Below are positions 24,761-39,000 of a DNA stretch of 64,000 bases, one piece after another. Position 1 is the stretch's first letter. The number at the start of each line of letters is the position of its first letter. The stretch lies in NCBI GenBank assembly GCA_036971475.1, contig JBAIZL010000002.1, forward strand, positions 1,761,113 through 1,825,112. Direction: 5' to 3'. Below the pieces are notes generated by a model. The model worked only from the letters and a program-made list of their open reading frames with translations, did not search any database and had not been told where the DNA came from. The position numbers and the translations under genes were made by a program. The stretch comes from Prosapia bicincta. Its lineage: Eukaryota > Arthropoda > Insecta > Hemiptera > Cercopidae.

Positions 24761-27700
24761 AACACTCATCCGGTATGCATTTTACCCGTCTCTCTCTTCT
24801 TACACTTTGTAGCTACGGCACGCAAGCAACACTCATCCGGTATGCATTTCACCCGTCTCTCTCTTCTTACACTTTGTAGCTACGGCACGCAAGCAACACT
24901 CATCCGGTATGCATTTCACCCGTCTCTCTCTTCTTACACTTTGTAGCTACGGCACGCAAGCAACACTCATCCGGTGTGCATTTCACCGGTCTCTCTCTTC
25001 TTACACTTTGTAGCTACGGCACGCAAGCAACACTCATCCGGTATGCATTTCTCCGGTCTCTCTCTTCTTACACTTTGTAGCTACGGCATGCAAGCAACAG
25101 TCATCCGGTATGCATTTCTCCGGTCTCTCTCTTCTTACACTTTGTAGCTACGGCACCCAAGCAACACTCATCCGGTATGCATTTCACCGGTCTCTCTCAT
25201 CTTACACTTTGTAGCTATGGCACGCAAGCAACACTCATCCGGTATGAATTTCACCGGTCTCCCTCTTCTTACACTTTGTAGCTACGGCACGCAAGCAACA
25301 CTCATCCGGTATGCATTTCACCCGTCTCTATCTTCTTACACTAAGTAGCTACGGCACGCAAGCAACACTCATCCGGTATGCATTTCACCGGTCTCTCTCA
25401 TCTTACACTTTGTAGCTACGGCACGCAAGCAACACTCATCCGGTATGCATTTTACCGGTCTCTCTCTTCTTACACTTTGTAGCTACGGCTCGCAAGCAAC
25501 ACTCATCCGGTATGCATTTCACCGGTCTCTCTCTTCTTACACTAAGTAGCTACGGCACGTAAGCAACACTCATCCGGTATGCATTTCACCGGTCTCTCTC
25601 ATCTTACACTTTGTAGCTACGGCACGCAAGCAACACTCATCCGGTATGCATTTCACCGGTCTCTCTCTTCTTACATTTTGTAGCTACGGCACGCAAGCAA
25701 CACTCATCCGGTATGCATTTCACCGGTCTCTCTCTTCTTACACTTTGCAGCTACGGCACGCAAGCAACACTCATCCGGTATGCATATCACCCGTCTCTCT
25801 CTTCTTACACTTTGTAGCTACGGCACGCAAGCAACACTCATCCGGTATGCATTTCACCGGTCTCTCTCTTCTTACACTTTGTAGCTACGGCACGCAAGCA
25901 ACACTCATCCGGTATGCATTTCACCGGTCTCTCTCTTCTTACACTTTGTAGCTACGGCACGCAAGCAACACTCATCCGGTATGCATTTCACCGGTCTCTC
26001 TCTTCTTACACTTTGTAGCTACGGCACGCAAGCAACACTCATCCGGTGTGCATTTCACCGGTCTCTCTCTTCTTACACTTTGTAGCTACGGCACGCAAGC
26101 AACACTCATCCGGTATGCATTTCACCGGTCTCTCTCTTCTTACACTTTGTAGCTACGGCATGCAAGCAACACTCATCCGGTATGCATTTTACCCGTCTCT
26201 CTCTTCTTACACTTTGTAGCTACGGCACGCAAGCAACACTCATCCGGTATGCATTTCATTGGTCTCTCTCTTCTTACACTTTGTAGCTACGGCACGCAAG
26301 CAACACTCATCCGGTATGCATTTCACCCGTCTCTCTCTTCTTACACTTTGTAGCTACGGCACGCAAGCAACACTCATCCGGTATGCATTTTACCCGTCTC
26401 TCTCTTCTTACACTTTGTAGCTACGGCACGCAAGCAACACTCATCCGGTATGCATTTCACCCGTCTCTCTCTTCTTACACTTTGTAGCTACGGCACGCAA
26501 GCAACACTCATCCGGTATGCATTTCACCCGTCTCTCTCTTCTTACACTTTGTAGCTACGGCACGCAAGCAACACTCATCCGGTATGCATTTCACCCGTCT
26601 CTCTCTTCTTACACTTTGTAGCTACGGCACGCAAGCAACACTCATCCGGTATGCATTTCACCCGTCTCTCTTCTTCTTACACTTTGTAGCTACGGCACGC
26701 AAGCAACACTCATCCGGTATGCATTTTACCCGTCTCTCTCTTCTTACACTTTGTAGCTACGGCACGCAAGCAACACTCATCCGGTATGCATTTCATTGGT
26801 CTCTCTCTTCTTACACTTTGTAGCTACGGCACGCAAGCAACACTGATCCGGTATGCATTTCACCCGTCTCTCTCTTCTTACACTTTGTAGCTACGGCACG
26901 CAAGCTACACTCATCCGGTATGCATTTTACCCGTCTCTCTCTACTTACACTTTGTAGCTACGGCACGCAAGCAACACTCATCCGGTATGCATTTCACCCG
27001 TCTCTCTCTTCTTACACTTTGTAGCTACGGCACGCAAGCAACACTCATCCGGTATGCATTTCATTGGTCTCTCTCTTCTTACACTTTGTAGCTACGGCAC
27101 GCAAGCAACACTCATCCGGTATGCATTTCACCCGTCTCTCTCTTCTTACACTTTGTAGCTACGGCACGCAAGCAACACTCATCCGGTATGCATTTCACCC
27201 GTCTCTCTCTTCTTACACTTTGTAGCTACGGCACGCAAGCAACACTCATCCGGTATGCATTTCATTGGTCTCTCTCTTCTTACACTTTGTAGCTATGGCA
27301 CGCAAGCAACACTAATCCGGTATGCATTTCACCCGTCTCTCTCTTCTTACACTTTGTAGCTACGGCACGCAAGCAACACTCATCCGGTATGCATTTCACC
27401 CGTCTCTCTCTTCTTACACTTTGTAGCTACGGCACGCAAGCAACACTCATCCGGTGTGCATTTCACCGGTCTCTCTCTTCTTACACTTTGTAGCTACTGC
27501 ACGCAAGCAACACTCATCCGGTATGCATTTCACCGGTCTCTCTCTTCTTACACTTTGTAGCTACGGCATGCAAGCAACAGTCATCCGGTATGCATTTCTC
27601 CGGTCTCTCTCTTCTTACACTTTGTAGCTACGGCACCCAAGCAACACTCATCCGGTATGCATTTCACCGGTCTCTCTCATCTTACACTTTGTAGCTATGG

Positions 27701-28719
27701 CACGCAAGCAACACTCATCCGGTATGCATTTCACCGGTCTCCCTCTTCTTACACTTTGTAGCTACGGCACGCAAGCAACACTCATCCGGTATGCATTTCA
27801 CCCGTCTCTCTCTTCTTACACTAAGTAGCTACGGCACGCAAGCAACACTCATCCGGTATGCATTTCACCGGTCTCTCTCATCTTACACTTTGTAGCTACG
27901 GCACGCAAGCAACACTCATCCGGTATGCATTTTACCGGTCTCTCTCTTCTTACACTTTGTAGCTACGGCTCGCAAGCAACACTCATCCGGTATGCATTTC
28001 ACCGGTCTTTCTCTTCTTACACTTTGTAGCTACGGCACGCAAGCAACACTCATCCGGTATGCATTTCACCGGTCTCTCTCATCTTACACTTTGTAGCTAC
28101 GGCACGCAAGCAACACTCATCCGGTATGCATTTCACCGGTCTCTCTCTTCTTACATTTTGTAGCTACGGCACGCAAGCAACACTCATCCGGTATGCATTT
28201 CACCCGTCTCTCTCTTCTTACACTTTGTAGCTACGGCACGCAAGCAACACTCATCCGGTATGCATTTCACCCGTCTCTCTCTTCTTACACTTTGTAGCTA
28301 CGGCACGCAAGCAACACTCATCCGGTATGCATTTCATTGGTCTCTCTCTTCTTACACTTTGTAGCTACGGCACGCAAGCAACACTCATCCGGTATGCATT
28401 TCACCCGTCTCTCTCTTCTTACACTTTGTAGCTACGGCACGCAAGCAACACTCATCCGGTATGCATTTCACCCGTCTCTCTCTTCTTAAACTTTGTAGCT
28501 ACGGCACGCAAGCAACACTCATCCGGTATGCATTTCACCCGTCTCTCTCTTCTTACACTTTGTAGCTACGGCACGCAAGCAACACTCATCCGGTATGCAT
28601 TTCACCCGTCTCTCTTCTTCTTACACTTTGTAGCTACGGCACGCAAGCAACACTCATCCGGTATGCATTTTACCCGTCTCTCTCTTCTTACACTTTGTAG
28701 CTACGGCACGCAAGCAACA

Positions 28720-31700
28720 CTCATCCGTTATGCACTTCATTGGTCTCTCTCTTCTTACACTTTGTAGCTACGGCACGCAAGCAACACTGATCCGGTATGC
28801 ATTTCACCCGTCTCTCTCTTCTTACACTTTGTAGCTACGGCACGCAAGCAACACTGATCCGGTATGCATTTTACCCGTCTCTCTCTTCTTACACTTTGTA
28901 GCTACGGCACGCAAGCAACACTCATCCGGTATGCATTTCACCCGTCTCTCTCTTCTTACACTTTGTAGCTACGGCACACAAGCAACACTCATCCGGTATG
29001 CATTTCATTGGTCACTCTCTTCTTACACTTTGTAGCTACGGCACGCAAGCAACACTCATCCGGTATGCATTTCACCCGTCTCTCTCTTCTTACACTTTGT
29101 AGCTACGGCACGCAAGCAACACTCATCCGGTATGCATTTCACCCGTCTCTCTCTTCTTACACTTTGTAGCTACGGCACGCAAGCAACACTCATCCGGTAT
29201 GCATTTCATTGGTCTCTCTCTTCTTACACTTTGTAGCTATGGCACGCAAGCAACACTAATCCGGTATGCATTTCACCCGTCTCTCTCTTCTTACACTTTG
29301 TAGCTACGGCACGCAAGCAACACTCATCCGGTGTGCATTTCACCGGTCTCTCTCTTCTTACACTTTGTAGCTACGGCACGCAAGCAACACTCATCCGGTA
29401 TGCATTTCTCCGGTCTCTCTCTTCTTACACTTTGTAGCTACGGCATGCAAGCAACAGTCATCCGGTATGCATTTCTCCGGTCTCTCTCTTCTTACACTTT
29501 GTAGCTACGGCACAAAGCAACACTCATCCGGTATGCATTTCACCGGTCTCTCTCATCTTACACTTTGTAGCTATGGCACGCAAGCAACACTCATCCGGTA
29601 TGCATTTCACCGGTCTCCCTCTTCTTACACTTTGTAGGTACGGCACGCAAGCAACACTCATCTGGTATGCATTTCACCCGTCTCTCTCTTCTTACACTAA
29701 GTAGCTACGGCACGCAAGCAACACTCATCCGGTATGCATTTCACCGGTCTCTCTCATCTTACACTTTGTAGCTACGGCACGCAAGCAACACTCATCCGGT
29801 ATGCATTTTACCGGTCTCTCTCTTCTTACACTTTGTAGCTACGGCTCGCAAGCAACACTCATCCGGTATGCATTTCACCGGTTTCTCTCTTCTTACACTT
29901 TGTAGCTACGGCACGCAAGCAACACTCATCCGGTATGCATTTCACCGGTCTCTCTCATCTTACACTTTGTAGCTACGGCACGCAAGCAACACTCATCCGG
30001 TATGCATTTCACCGGTCTCTCTCTTCTTACATTTTGTAGCTACGGCACGCAAGCAACACTCATCCGGTATGCATTTCACCGGTCTCTCTCTTCTTACACT
30101 TTGCAGCTACGGCACGCAAGCAACACTCATCCGGTATGCATTTCACCCGTCTCTCTCTTCTTACACTTTGTAGCTACGGCACGCAAGCAACACTCATCCG
30201 GTATGCATTTCACCGGTCTCTCTCTTCTTACACTTTGTAGCTACGGCACGCAAGCAACACTCATCCGGTATGCATTTCACCGGTCTCTCTCTTCTTACAC
30301 TTTGTAGCTACGGCACGCAAGCAACACTCATCCGGTATGCATTTCACCGGTCTCTCTCTTCTTACACTTTGTAGCTACGGCACGCAAGCAACACTCATCC
30401 GGTATGCATTTTACCCGTCTCTCTCTTCTTACACTTTGTAGCTACGGCACGCAAGCAACACTCATCCGGTATGCATTTCAACCGTCTCTCTCTTCTTACA
30501 CTTTGTAGCTACGGCACGCAAGCAACACTCATCCGGTATGCATTTCACCCGTCTCTCTCTTCTTACACTTTGTAGCTACGGCACGCAAGCAACACTCATC
30601 CGGTGTGCATTTCACCGGTCTCTCTCTTCTTACACTTTGTAGCTACGGCACGCAAGCAACACTCATCCGGTATGCATTTCTCCGGTCTCTCTCTTCTTAC
30701 ACTTTGTAGCTACGGCATGCAAGCAACATTCATCCGGTATGCATTTCTCCGGTCTCTCTCTTCTTACACTTTGTAGCTACGGCACCCAAGCAACACTCAT
30801 CCGGTATGCATTTCACCGGTCTCTCTCATCTTACACTTTGTAGCTATGGCACGCAAGCAACACTCATCCGGTATGAATTTCACCGGTCTCCCTCTTCTTA
30901 CACTTTGTAGCTACGGCACGCAAGCAACACTCATCCGGTATGCATTTCACCCGTCTCTCTCTTCTTACACTAAGTAGCTACGGCACGCAAGCAACACTCA
31001 TCCGGTATGCATTTCACCGGTCTCTCTCATCTTACACTTTGTAGCTACGGCACGCAAGCAACACTCATCCAGTATGCATTTTACCGGTCTCTCTCTTCTT
31101 ACACTTTGTAGCTACGGCTCGCAAGCAACACTCATCCGGTATGCATTTCACCGGTCTCTCTCATCTTACACTTTGTAGCTACGGCACGCAAGCAACACTC
31201 ATCCGGTATGCATTTCACCGGTCTCTCTCATCTTACACTTTGTAGCTACGGCACGCAAGCAACACTCATCCGGTATGCATTTCACCGGTCTCTCTCTTCT
31301 TACATTTTGTAGCTACGGCACGCAAGCAACACTCATCCGGTATGCATTTCACCGGTCTCTCTCTTCTTACACTTTGCAGCTACGGCACGCAAGCAACACT
31401 CATCCGGTATGCATTTCACCCGTCTCTCTCTTCTTACACTTTGTAGCTACGGCACGCAAGCAACACTCATCCGGTATGCATTTCACCCGTCTCTCTCTTC
31501 TTACACTTTGTAGCTACGGCACGCAAGCAACACTCATCCGGTATGCATTTCACCCGTCTCTCTTCTTCTTACACTTTGTAGCTACGGCACGCAAGCAACA
31601 CTCATCCGGTATGCATTTTACCCGTCTCTCTCTTCTTACACTTTGTAGCTACGGCACGCAAGCAACACTCATCCGGTATGCATTTCATTGGTCTCTCTCT

Positions 31701-33060
31701 TCTTACACTTTGTAGCTACGGCACGCAAGCAACACTGATCCGGTATGCATTTCACCCGTCTCTCTCTTCTTACACTTTGTAGCTACGGCACGCAAGCTAC
31801 ACTCATCCGGTATGCATTTTACCCGTCTCTCTCTACTTACACTTTGTAGCTACGGCACGCAAGCAACACTCATCCGGTATGCATTTCACCCGTCTCTCTC
31901 TTCTTACACTTTGTAGCTACGGCACGCAAGCAACACTCATCCGGTATGCATTTCATTGGTCTCTCTCTTCTTACACTTTGTAGCTACGGCACGCAAGCAA
32001 CACTCATCCGGTATGCATTTCACCCGTCTCTCTCTTCTTACACTTTGTAGCTACGGCACGCAAGCAACACTCATCCGGTATGCATTTCACCCGTCTCTCT
32101 CTTCTTACACTTTGTAGCTACGGCACGCAAGCAACACTCATCCGGTATGCATTTCATTGGTCTCTCTCTTCTTACACTTTGTAGCTATGGCACGCAAGCA
32201 ACACTAATCCGGTATGCATTTCACCCGTCTCTCTCTTCTTACACTTTGTAGCTACGGCACGCAAGCAACACTCATCCGGTATGCATTTCACCCGTCTCTC
32301 TTTTCTTACACTTTGTAGCTACGGCACGCAAGCAACACTCATCCGGTGTGCATTTCACCGGTCTCTCTCTTCTTACACTTTGTAGCTACTGCACGCAAGC
32401 AACACTCATCCGGTATGCATTTCACCGGTCTCTCTCTTCTTACACTTTGTAGCTACGGCATGCAAGCAACCGTCATCCGGTATGCATTTCTCCGGTCTCT
32501 CTCTTCTTACACTTTGTAGCTACGGCACAAAAGCAACACTCATCCGGTATGCATTTCACCGGTCTCTCTCATCTTACACTTTGTAGCTATGGCACGCAAG
32601 CAACACTCATCCGGTATGCATTTCACCGGTCTCCCTCTTCTTACACTTTGTAGCTACGGCACGCAAGCAACACTCATCCGGTATGCATTTCACCCGTCTC
32701 TCTCTTCTTACACTAAGTAGCTACGGCACGCAAGCAACACTCATCCGGTATGCATTTCACCGGTCTCTCTCATCTTACACTTTGTAGCTACGGCACGCAA
32801 GCAACACTCATCCGGTATGCATTTTACCGGTCTCTCTCTTCTTACACTTTGTAGCTACGGCTCGCAAGCAACACTCATCCGGTATGCATTTCACCGGTCT
32901 CTCTCTTCTTACACTTTGTAGCTACGGCACGCAAGCAACACTCATCCGGTATGCATTTCACCGGTCTCTCTCATCTTACACTTTGTAGCTACGGCACGCA
33001 AGCAACACTCATCCGGTATGCATTTCACCGGTCTCTCTCTTCTTACATTTTGTAGCTACG
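28720..33060. repeat. Mosaic of two earlier satellite C blocks
   Basis: About 28720-31270 matches 15850-18400 at an offset of about 12870. Shared markers are CATCCGTTAT (15851/28722), GGTCACTCTC (16141/29012) and the 1273-bp repeat. The following 31400-33060 matches 19270-20930 at an offset of 12133 (AAGCTAC at 31794/19661). The switch of offset between the two blocks marks a deletion or unequal-exchange junction near 31.3-31.4 kb. Confidence 0.75.
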
Positions 33061-36000
33061 GCACGCAAGCAACACTCATCCGGTATGCATTTCACCGGTC
33101 TCTCTCTTCTTACACTTTGCAGCTACGGCACGCAAACAACACTCATCCGGTATGCATTTCACCCGTCTCTCTCTTCTTACACTTTGTAGCTACGGCACGC
33201 AAGCACACTCATCCGGTATGCATTTCACCGGTCTCTCTCTTCTTACACTTTGTAGCTACGGCACGCAAGCAACACTCATCCGGTATGCATTTCACCGGTC
33301 TCTCTCTTCTTACACTTTGTAGCTACGGCACGCAAGGAACACTCATCCGGTATGCATTTCACCGGTCTCTCCCTTCTTACACTTTGTAGCTACGGCACGC
33401 AAGCAACACTCATCCGGTGTGCATTTCACCGGTCTCTCTCTTCTTACACTTTGTAGCTACGGCACGCAAGCAACACTCATCCGGTATGCATTTCACCGGT
33501 CTCTCTCTTCTTACACTTTGTAGCTACGGCATGCAAGCAACAGTCATCCGGTATGCATTTCACCCGTCTCTCTCTTCTTACACTAAGTAGCTACGGCACG
33601 TAAGCAACACTCATCCGGTATGCATTTCACCGGTCTCTCTCTTCTTACACTTTGTAGCTACGGCACGCAAGAAACACTCGTCCGGTATGCATTTCACCCG
33701 TCTCTCTCTTCTTACACTTTGTAGCTACGGCTCGCAAGAAACACTCGTCCGGTATGCATTTCACCCGTCTCTCTCTTCTTACACTTTGTAGCTACGGCAC
33801 GCAAGCAACACCCATCCGGTATGCATTTCACCGGTCTCTCTCATCTTACACTTTGTAGCTACGGCACGCAAGCAACACTCATCCGGTATGCATTTCACCG
33901 GTCTCTCTCTTCTTACACTTTGTAGCTACGGCACGCAAGCAACACTCATCCGGTATGCATTTCACCGGTTTCTCTCTTCTTACACTTTGTAGCTACGGCA
34001 CGCAAGCAACACTCATCCGGTGTGCATTTCACCGGTCTCTCTCTTCTTACACTTTGTAGCTACGGCACGCAAGCAACACTCATCCGGTATGCATTTCACC
34101 GGTCTCTCTCTTCTTGCACTTTGTAGCTACGGCACGCAAGCAACACTCATACGGTATGCATTTCACCGGTCTCTCTCTTCTTACACTTTGTGGCTATGGC
34201 ACGCAAGCAACACTCATCCGGTGTGCATTTCATTGGTCTCTTTCTTCTTACACTTTGTAGCTACGGCACGCAAGCAACACTCATCCGGTATGCATTTCAC
34301 CGGTCTCTCTCTTCTTACACTTTGTAGCTACGGCATGCAAGCAACAGTAATCCGGTATGCATTTCTCCGGTCTCTCTCTTCTTACACTTTGTAGCTACGG
34401 CACCCAAGCAACACTCATCCGGTGTGCATTTCACCGGTCTCTCTCTTCTTACACTTTGTAGCTACGTCACGCAAGCAACACTCATCCGGTATGCATTTCA
34501 CCGGTCTCTCTCTTCTTACACTTTGTAGCTACGGCACGCAAGCAACACTCATCCGGTATGCATTTCACCCGTCTCTCTCTTCTTACACTTTGTAGCTACG
34601 GCACGCAAGCAACACTCATCCGGTATGCATTTCACCGGTCCCTCTCTTCTTACACTTTGTAGCTACGGCACGCAAGCAACACTCATCCGGTGTGCATTTC
34701 ACCGGTCCCTCTCTTCTTACACTTTGTAGCTACGGCACGCAAGCAACACTCATACGGTATGCATTTCACCGGTCTCTCTCTTCTTACACTTTGTAGCTAT
34801 GGCACGCAAGCAACACTCATCCGGTGTGCATTTCATTGGTCTCTCTGTTCTTACACTTTGTAGCTACGGCACGCAAGCAACACTCATCCGGTATGCATTT
34901 CACCGGTCTCTCTCTTCTTACACTTTGTAGCTACGGCATGCAAGCAACAGTCATCCGGTATGCATTTCTCCGGTCTCTCTCTTCTTACACTTTGTAGCTA
35001 CGGCACCCAAGCAACACTTATCCGGTATGCATTTCACCGGTCTCTCTCATCTTACACTTTGTAGCTATGGCACGCAAGCAACACTTATCCGGTATGCATT
35101 TCACCGGTCTCCCTCTTCTTACACTTTGTAGCTACGGCACGCAAGCAACACTCATCCGGTATGCATTTCACCCGTCTCTCTCTTCTTACACTAAGTAGCT
35201 ACGGCACGCAAGCAACACTCATCCGGTATGCATTTCACCATTCTCTCTCTTCTTACACTTTGTAGCTACGGCACGCAAGCAACACTCATCCCGTATGCAT
35301 TTCACCGGTCTCTCTCTTCTTACACTTTGTAGCTACGGCACGCAAGCAACACTCATCCGGTATGCATTTCACCGGTCTCTCTCTTCTTACACTTTGTAGC
35401 TACGGCACGCAAGCAACACTCATCCGGTATGCATTTCACCGGTCTCTCTCTTCTTACACTTTGTAGCTACGGCACGCAAGCAACACTCATTCGGTATGAA
35501 TTTCATTGGTCTCTCTCTTCTTACACTTTGTAGCTACGGAACGCAAGCAACACTCATCCGGTATGCATTTCATTGGTCTCTCTCTTCTTACACTTTGTAG
35601 CTACGGCACGCAAGCAACACTCATCCGGTATGCATATCATTGGTCTCTCTCTTCTTACACTTTGTAGCTACGGCACGCAAGCAACACTCATCCGGTATGC
35701 ATTTCACCCGTCTCTCTCTACTTACTCACACTTTATAGCTACGACACGCAAGCAACACTCAACCGGTATGCATTTCACCGGTCTCTCTCTTCTTACACTT
35801 TGTAGCTACGGCACGCAAGCAACACTCAACCGGTATGCATTTCACCGGTCTCTCTCTTCTTACACTTTGTAGCTAAGGCACGCAAGCAACACTCATGCGG
35901 TATGCATTTCACCGGTTTCTCTCTTCTTACACTTTGTAGCTACGGCACGCAAGCAACACTCATCCGGTATGCATTTCACCGGTCTCTCTCTTCTTACACA

Positions 36001-39000
36001 TTGTAGCTACGGCACGCAAGCAAAACTCATCCGGTATGCATTTCACCCGTCTCTCTCTTCTTACACTTTGTAGCTATGGCACGCAAGCAACACTCATCCG
36101 GTATGCATTTCACCGGTCTCTCTCTTCTTACACTTTGTAGCTATGGCACGCAAGCAACACTCATCCGGTATGCATTTCACCCGTCTCTCTCTTCTTACAC
36201 TTTGTAGCTATGGCACGCAAGCAACACTCATCCGGTATGCATTTCACCGGTCTCTCTCTTCTTACACTTTGTAGCTACGGCACGCAAGCAACACTCATCC
36301 GGTATGCATTTCACCGGTCTCTCTCTTCTTACACTTTGTAGCTACGGCACGCAAGCAACACTCATCCGGTATGCATTTCATTAGTCTCTCTCTTCTTACA
36401 CTTTGTAGCTACGGCACGCAAGCAACACTCACCCGGTTTGCATTTCACCCGTATTTCTCTTCTTACACTTTGTAGCAACATCACGCAAGCAACACTCATC
36501 CGGTATGCATTTCACCCGTCGCTCTCTTCTTACACTTTGTAGCTAAGGCACGCAAGCAACACTCATCCGGTATGCATTTCACCGGTCTCTCTCTTCTTAC
36601 ACTTTGTAGCTATGGCACGCAAGCAACACTAATCCGGTATGCATTTCACCCGTCTCTCTCTTCTTACACTTTGTAGCTACGGCACGCAAGCAACACTCAT
36701 CCGGTGTGCATTTCACCGGTCTCTCTCTTCTTACACTTTGTAGCTACTGCACGCAAGCAACACTCATCCGGTATGCATTTCACCGGTCTCTCTCTTCTTA
36801 CACTTTGTAGCTACGGCATGCAAGCAACCGTCATCCGGTATGCATTTCTCCGGTCTCTCTCTTCTTACACTTTGTAGCTACGGCACCCAAGCAACACTCA
36901 TCCGGTATGCATTTCACCGGTCTCTCTCATCTTACACTTTGTAGCTATGGCACGCAAGCAACACTCATCCGGTATGCATTTCACCGGTCTCCCTCTTCTT
37001 ACACTTTGTAGCTACGGCACGCAAGCAACACTCATCCGGTATGCATTTCACCCGTCTCTCTCTTCTTACACTAAGTAGCTACGGCACGCAAGCAACACTC
37101 ATCCGGTATGCATTTCACCGGTCTCTCTCATCTTACACTTTGTAGCTACGGCACGCAAGCAACACTCATCCGGTATGCATTTTACCGGTCTCTCTCTTCT
37201 TACACTTTGTAGCTACGGCTCGCAAGCAACACTCATCCGGTATGCATTTCACCGGTCTCTCTCTTCTTACACTTTGTAGCTACGGCACGCAAGCAACACT
37301 CATCCGGTATGCATTTCACCGGTCTCTCTCATCTTACACTTTGTAGCTACGGCACGCAAGCAACACTCATCCGGTATGCATTTCACCGGTCTCTCTCTTC
37401 TTACATTTTGTAGCTACGGCACGCAAGCAACACTCATCCGGTATGCATTTCACCGGTCTCTCTCTTCTTACACTTTGCAGCTACGGCACGCAAACAACAC
37501 TCATCCGGTATGCATTTCACCCGTCTCTCTCTTCTTACACTTTGTAGCTACGGCACGCAAGCACACTCATCCGGTATGCATTTCACCGGTCTCTCTCTTC
37601 TTACACTTTGTAGCTACGGCACGCAAGCAACACTCATCCGGTATGCATTTCACCGGTCTCTCTCTTCTTACACTTTGTAGCTACGGCACGCAAGGAACAC
37701 TCATCCGGTATGCATTTCACCGGTCTCTCCCTTCTTACACTTTGTAGCTACGGCACGCAAGCAACACTCATCCGGTGTGCATTTCACCGGTCTCTCTCTT
37801 CTTACACTTTGTAGCTACGGCACGCAAGCAACACTCATCCGGTATGCATTTCACCGGTCTCTCTCTTCTTACACTTTGTAGCTACGGCATGCAAGCAACA
37901 GTCATCCGGTATGCATTTCACCCGTCTCTCTCTTCTTACACTAAGTAGCTACGGCACGTAAGCAACACTCATCCGGTATGCATTTCACCGGTCTCTCTCT
38001 TCTTACACTTTGTAGCTACGGCACGCAAGAAACACTCGTCCGGTATGCATTTCACCCGTCTCTCTCTTCTTACACTTTGTAGCTACGGCTCGCAAGAAAC
38101 ACTCGTCCGGTATGCATTTCACCCGTCTCTCTCTTCTTACACTTTGTAGCTACGGCACGCAAGCAACACCCATCCGGTATGCATTTCACCGGTCTCTCTC
38201 ATCTTACACTTTGTAGCTACGGCACGCAAGCAACACTCATCCGGTATGCATTTCACCGGTCTCTCTCTTCTTACACTTTGTAGCTACGGCACGCAAGCAA
38301 CACTCATCCGGTATGCATTTCACCGGTTTCTCTCTTCTTACACTTTGTAGCTACGGCACGCAAGCAACACTCATCCGGTGTGCATTTCACCGGTCTCTCT
38401 CTTCTTACACTTTGTAGCTACGGCACGCAAGCAACACTCATCCGGTATGCATTTCACCGGTCTCTCTCTTCTTGCACTTTGTAGCTACGGAAAGCAAGCA
38501 ACACTCATACGGTATGCATTTCACCGGTCTCTCTCTTCTTACACTTTGTGGCTATGGCACGCAAGCAACACTCATCCGGTGTGCATTTCATTGGTCTCTT
38601 TCTTCTTACACTTTGTAGCTACGGCACGCAAGCAACACTCATCCGGTATGCATTTCACCGGTCTCTCTCTTCTTACACTTTGTAGCTACGGCATGCAAGC
38701 AACAGTAATCCGGTATGCATTTCTCCGGTCTCTCTCTTCTTACACTTTGTAGCTACGGCACCCAAGCAACACTCATCCGGTGTGCATTTCACCGGTCTCT
38801 CTCTTCTTACACTTTGTAGCTACGTCACGCAAGCAACACTCATCCGGTATGCATTTCACCGGTCTCTCTCTTCTTACACTTTGTAGCTACGGCACGCAAG
38901 CAACACTCATCCGGTATGCATTTCACCCGTCTCTCTCTTCTTACACTTTGTAGCTACGGCACGCAAGCAACACTCATCCGGTATGCATTTCACCGGTCCC

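Larger units (their letters stand above)
17120..28725. repeat. Satellite C long-range duplication, offset 7241 bp
   Basis: The block from about 17120 to 21480 recurs at about 24361-28720. Markers at this constant offset include TTTGCAGC-bearing segments, the CATATCACCC variant (18541/25782), AAGCTACACT (19661/26902), TCTTCTTCTT (21373/28614) and others. 7241 equals 108 x 67 plus 5, and five 68-bp TCTTCTTCTT monomers lie in the 18.4-25.6 kb interval, which accounts for the 5 extra bases. The match starts after about 17120 and breaks at about 21500/28740. Confidence 0.85.
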
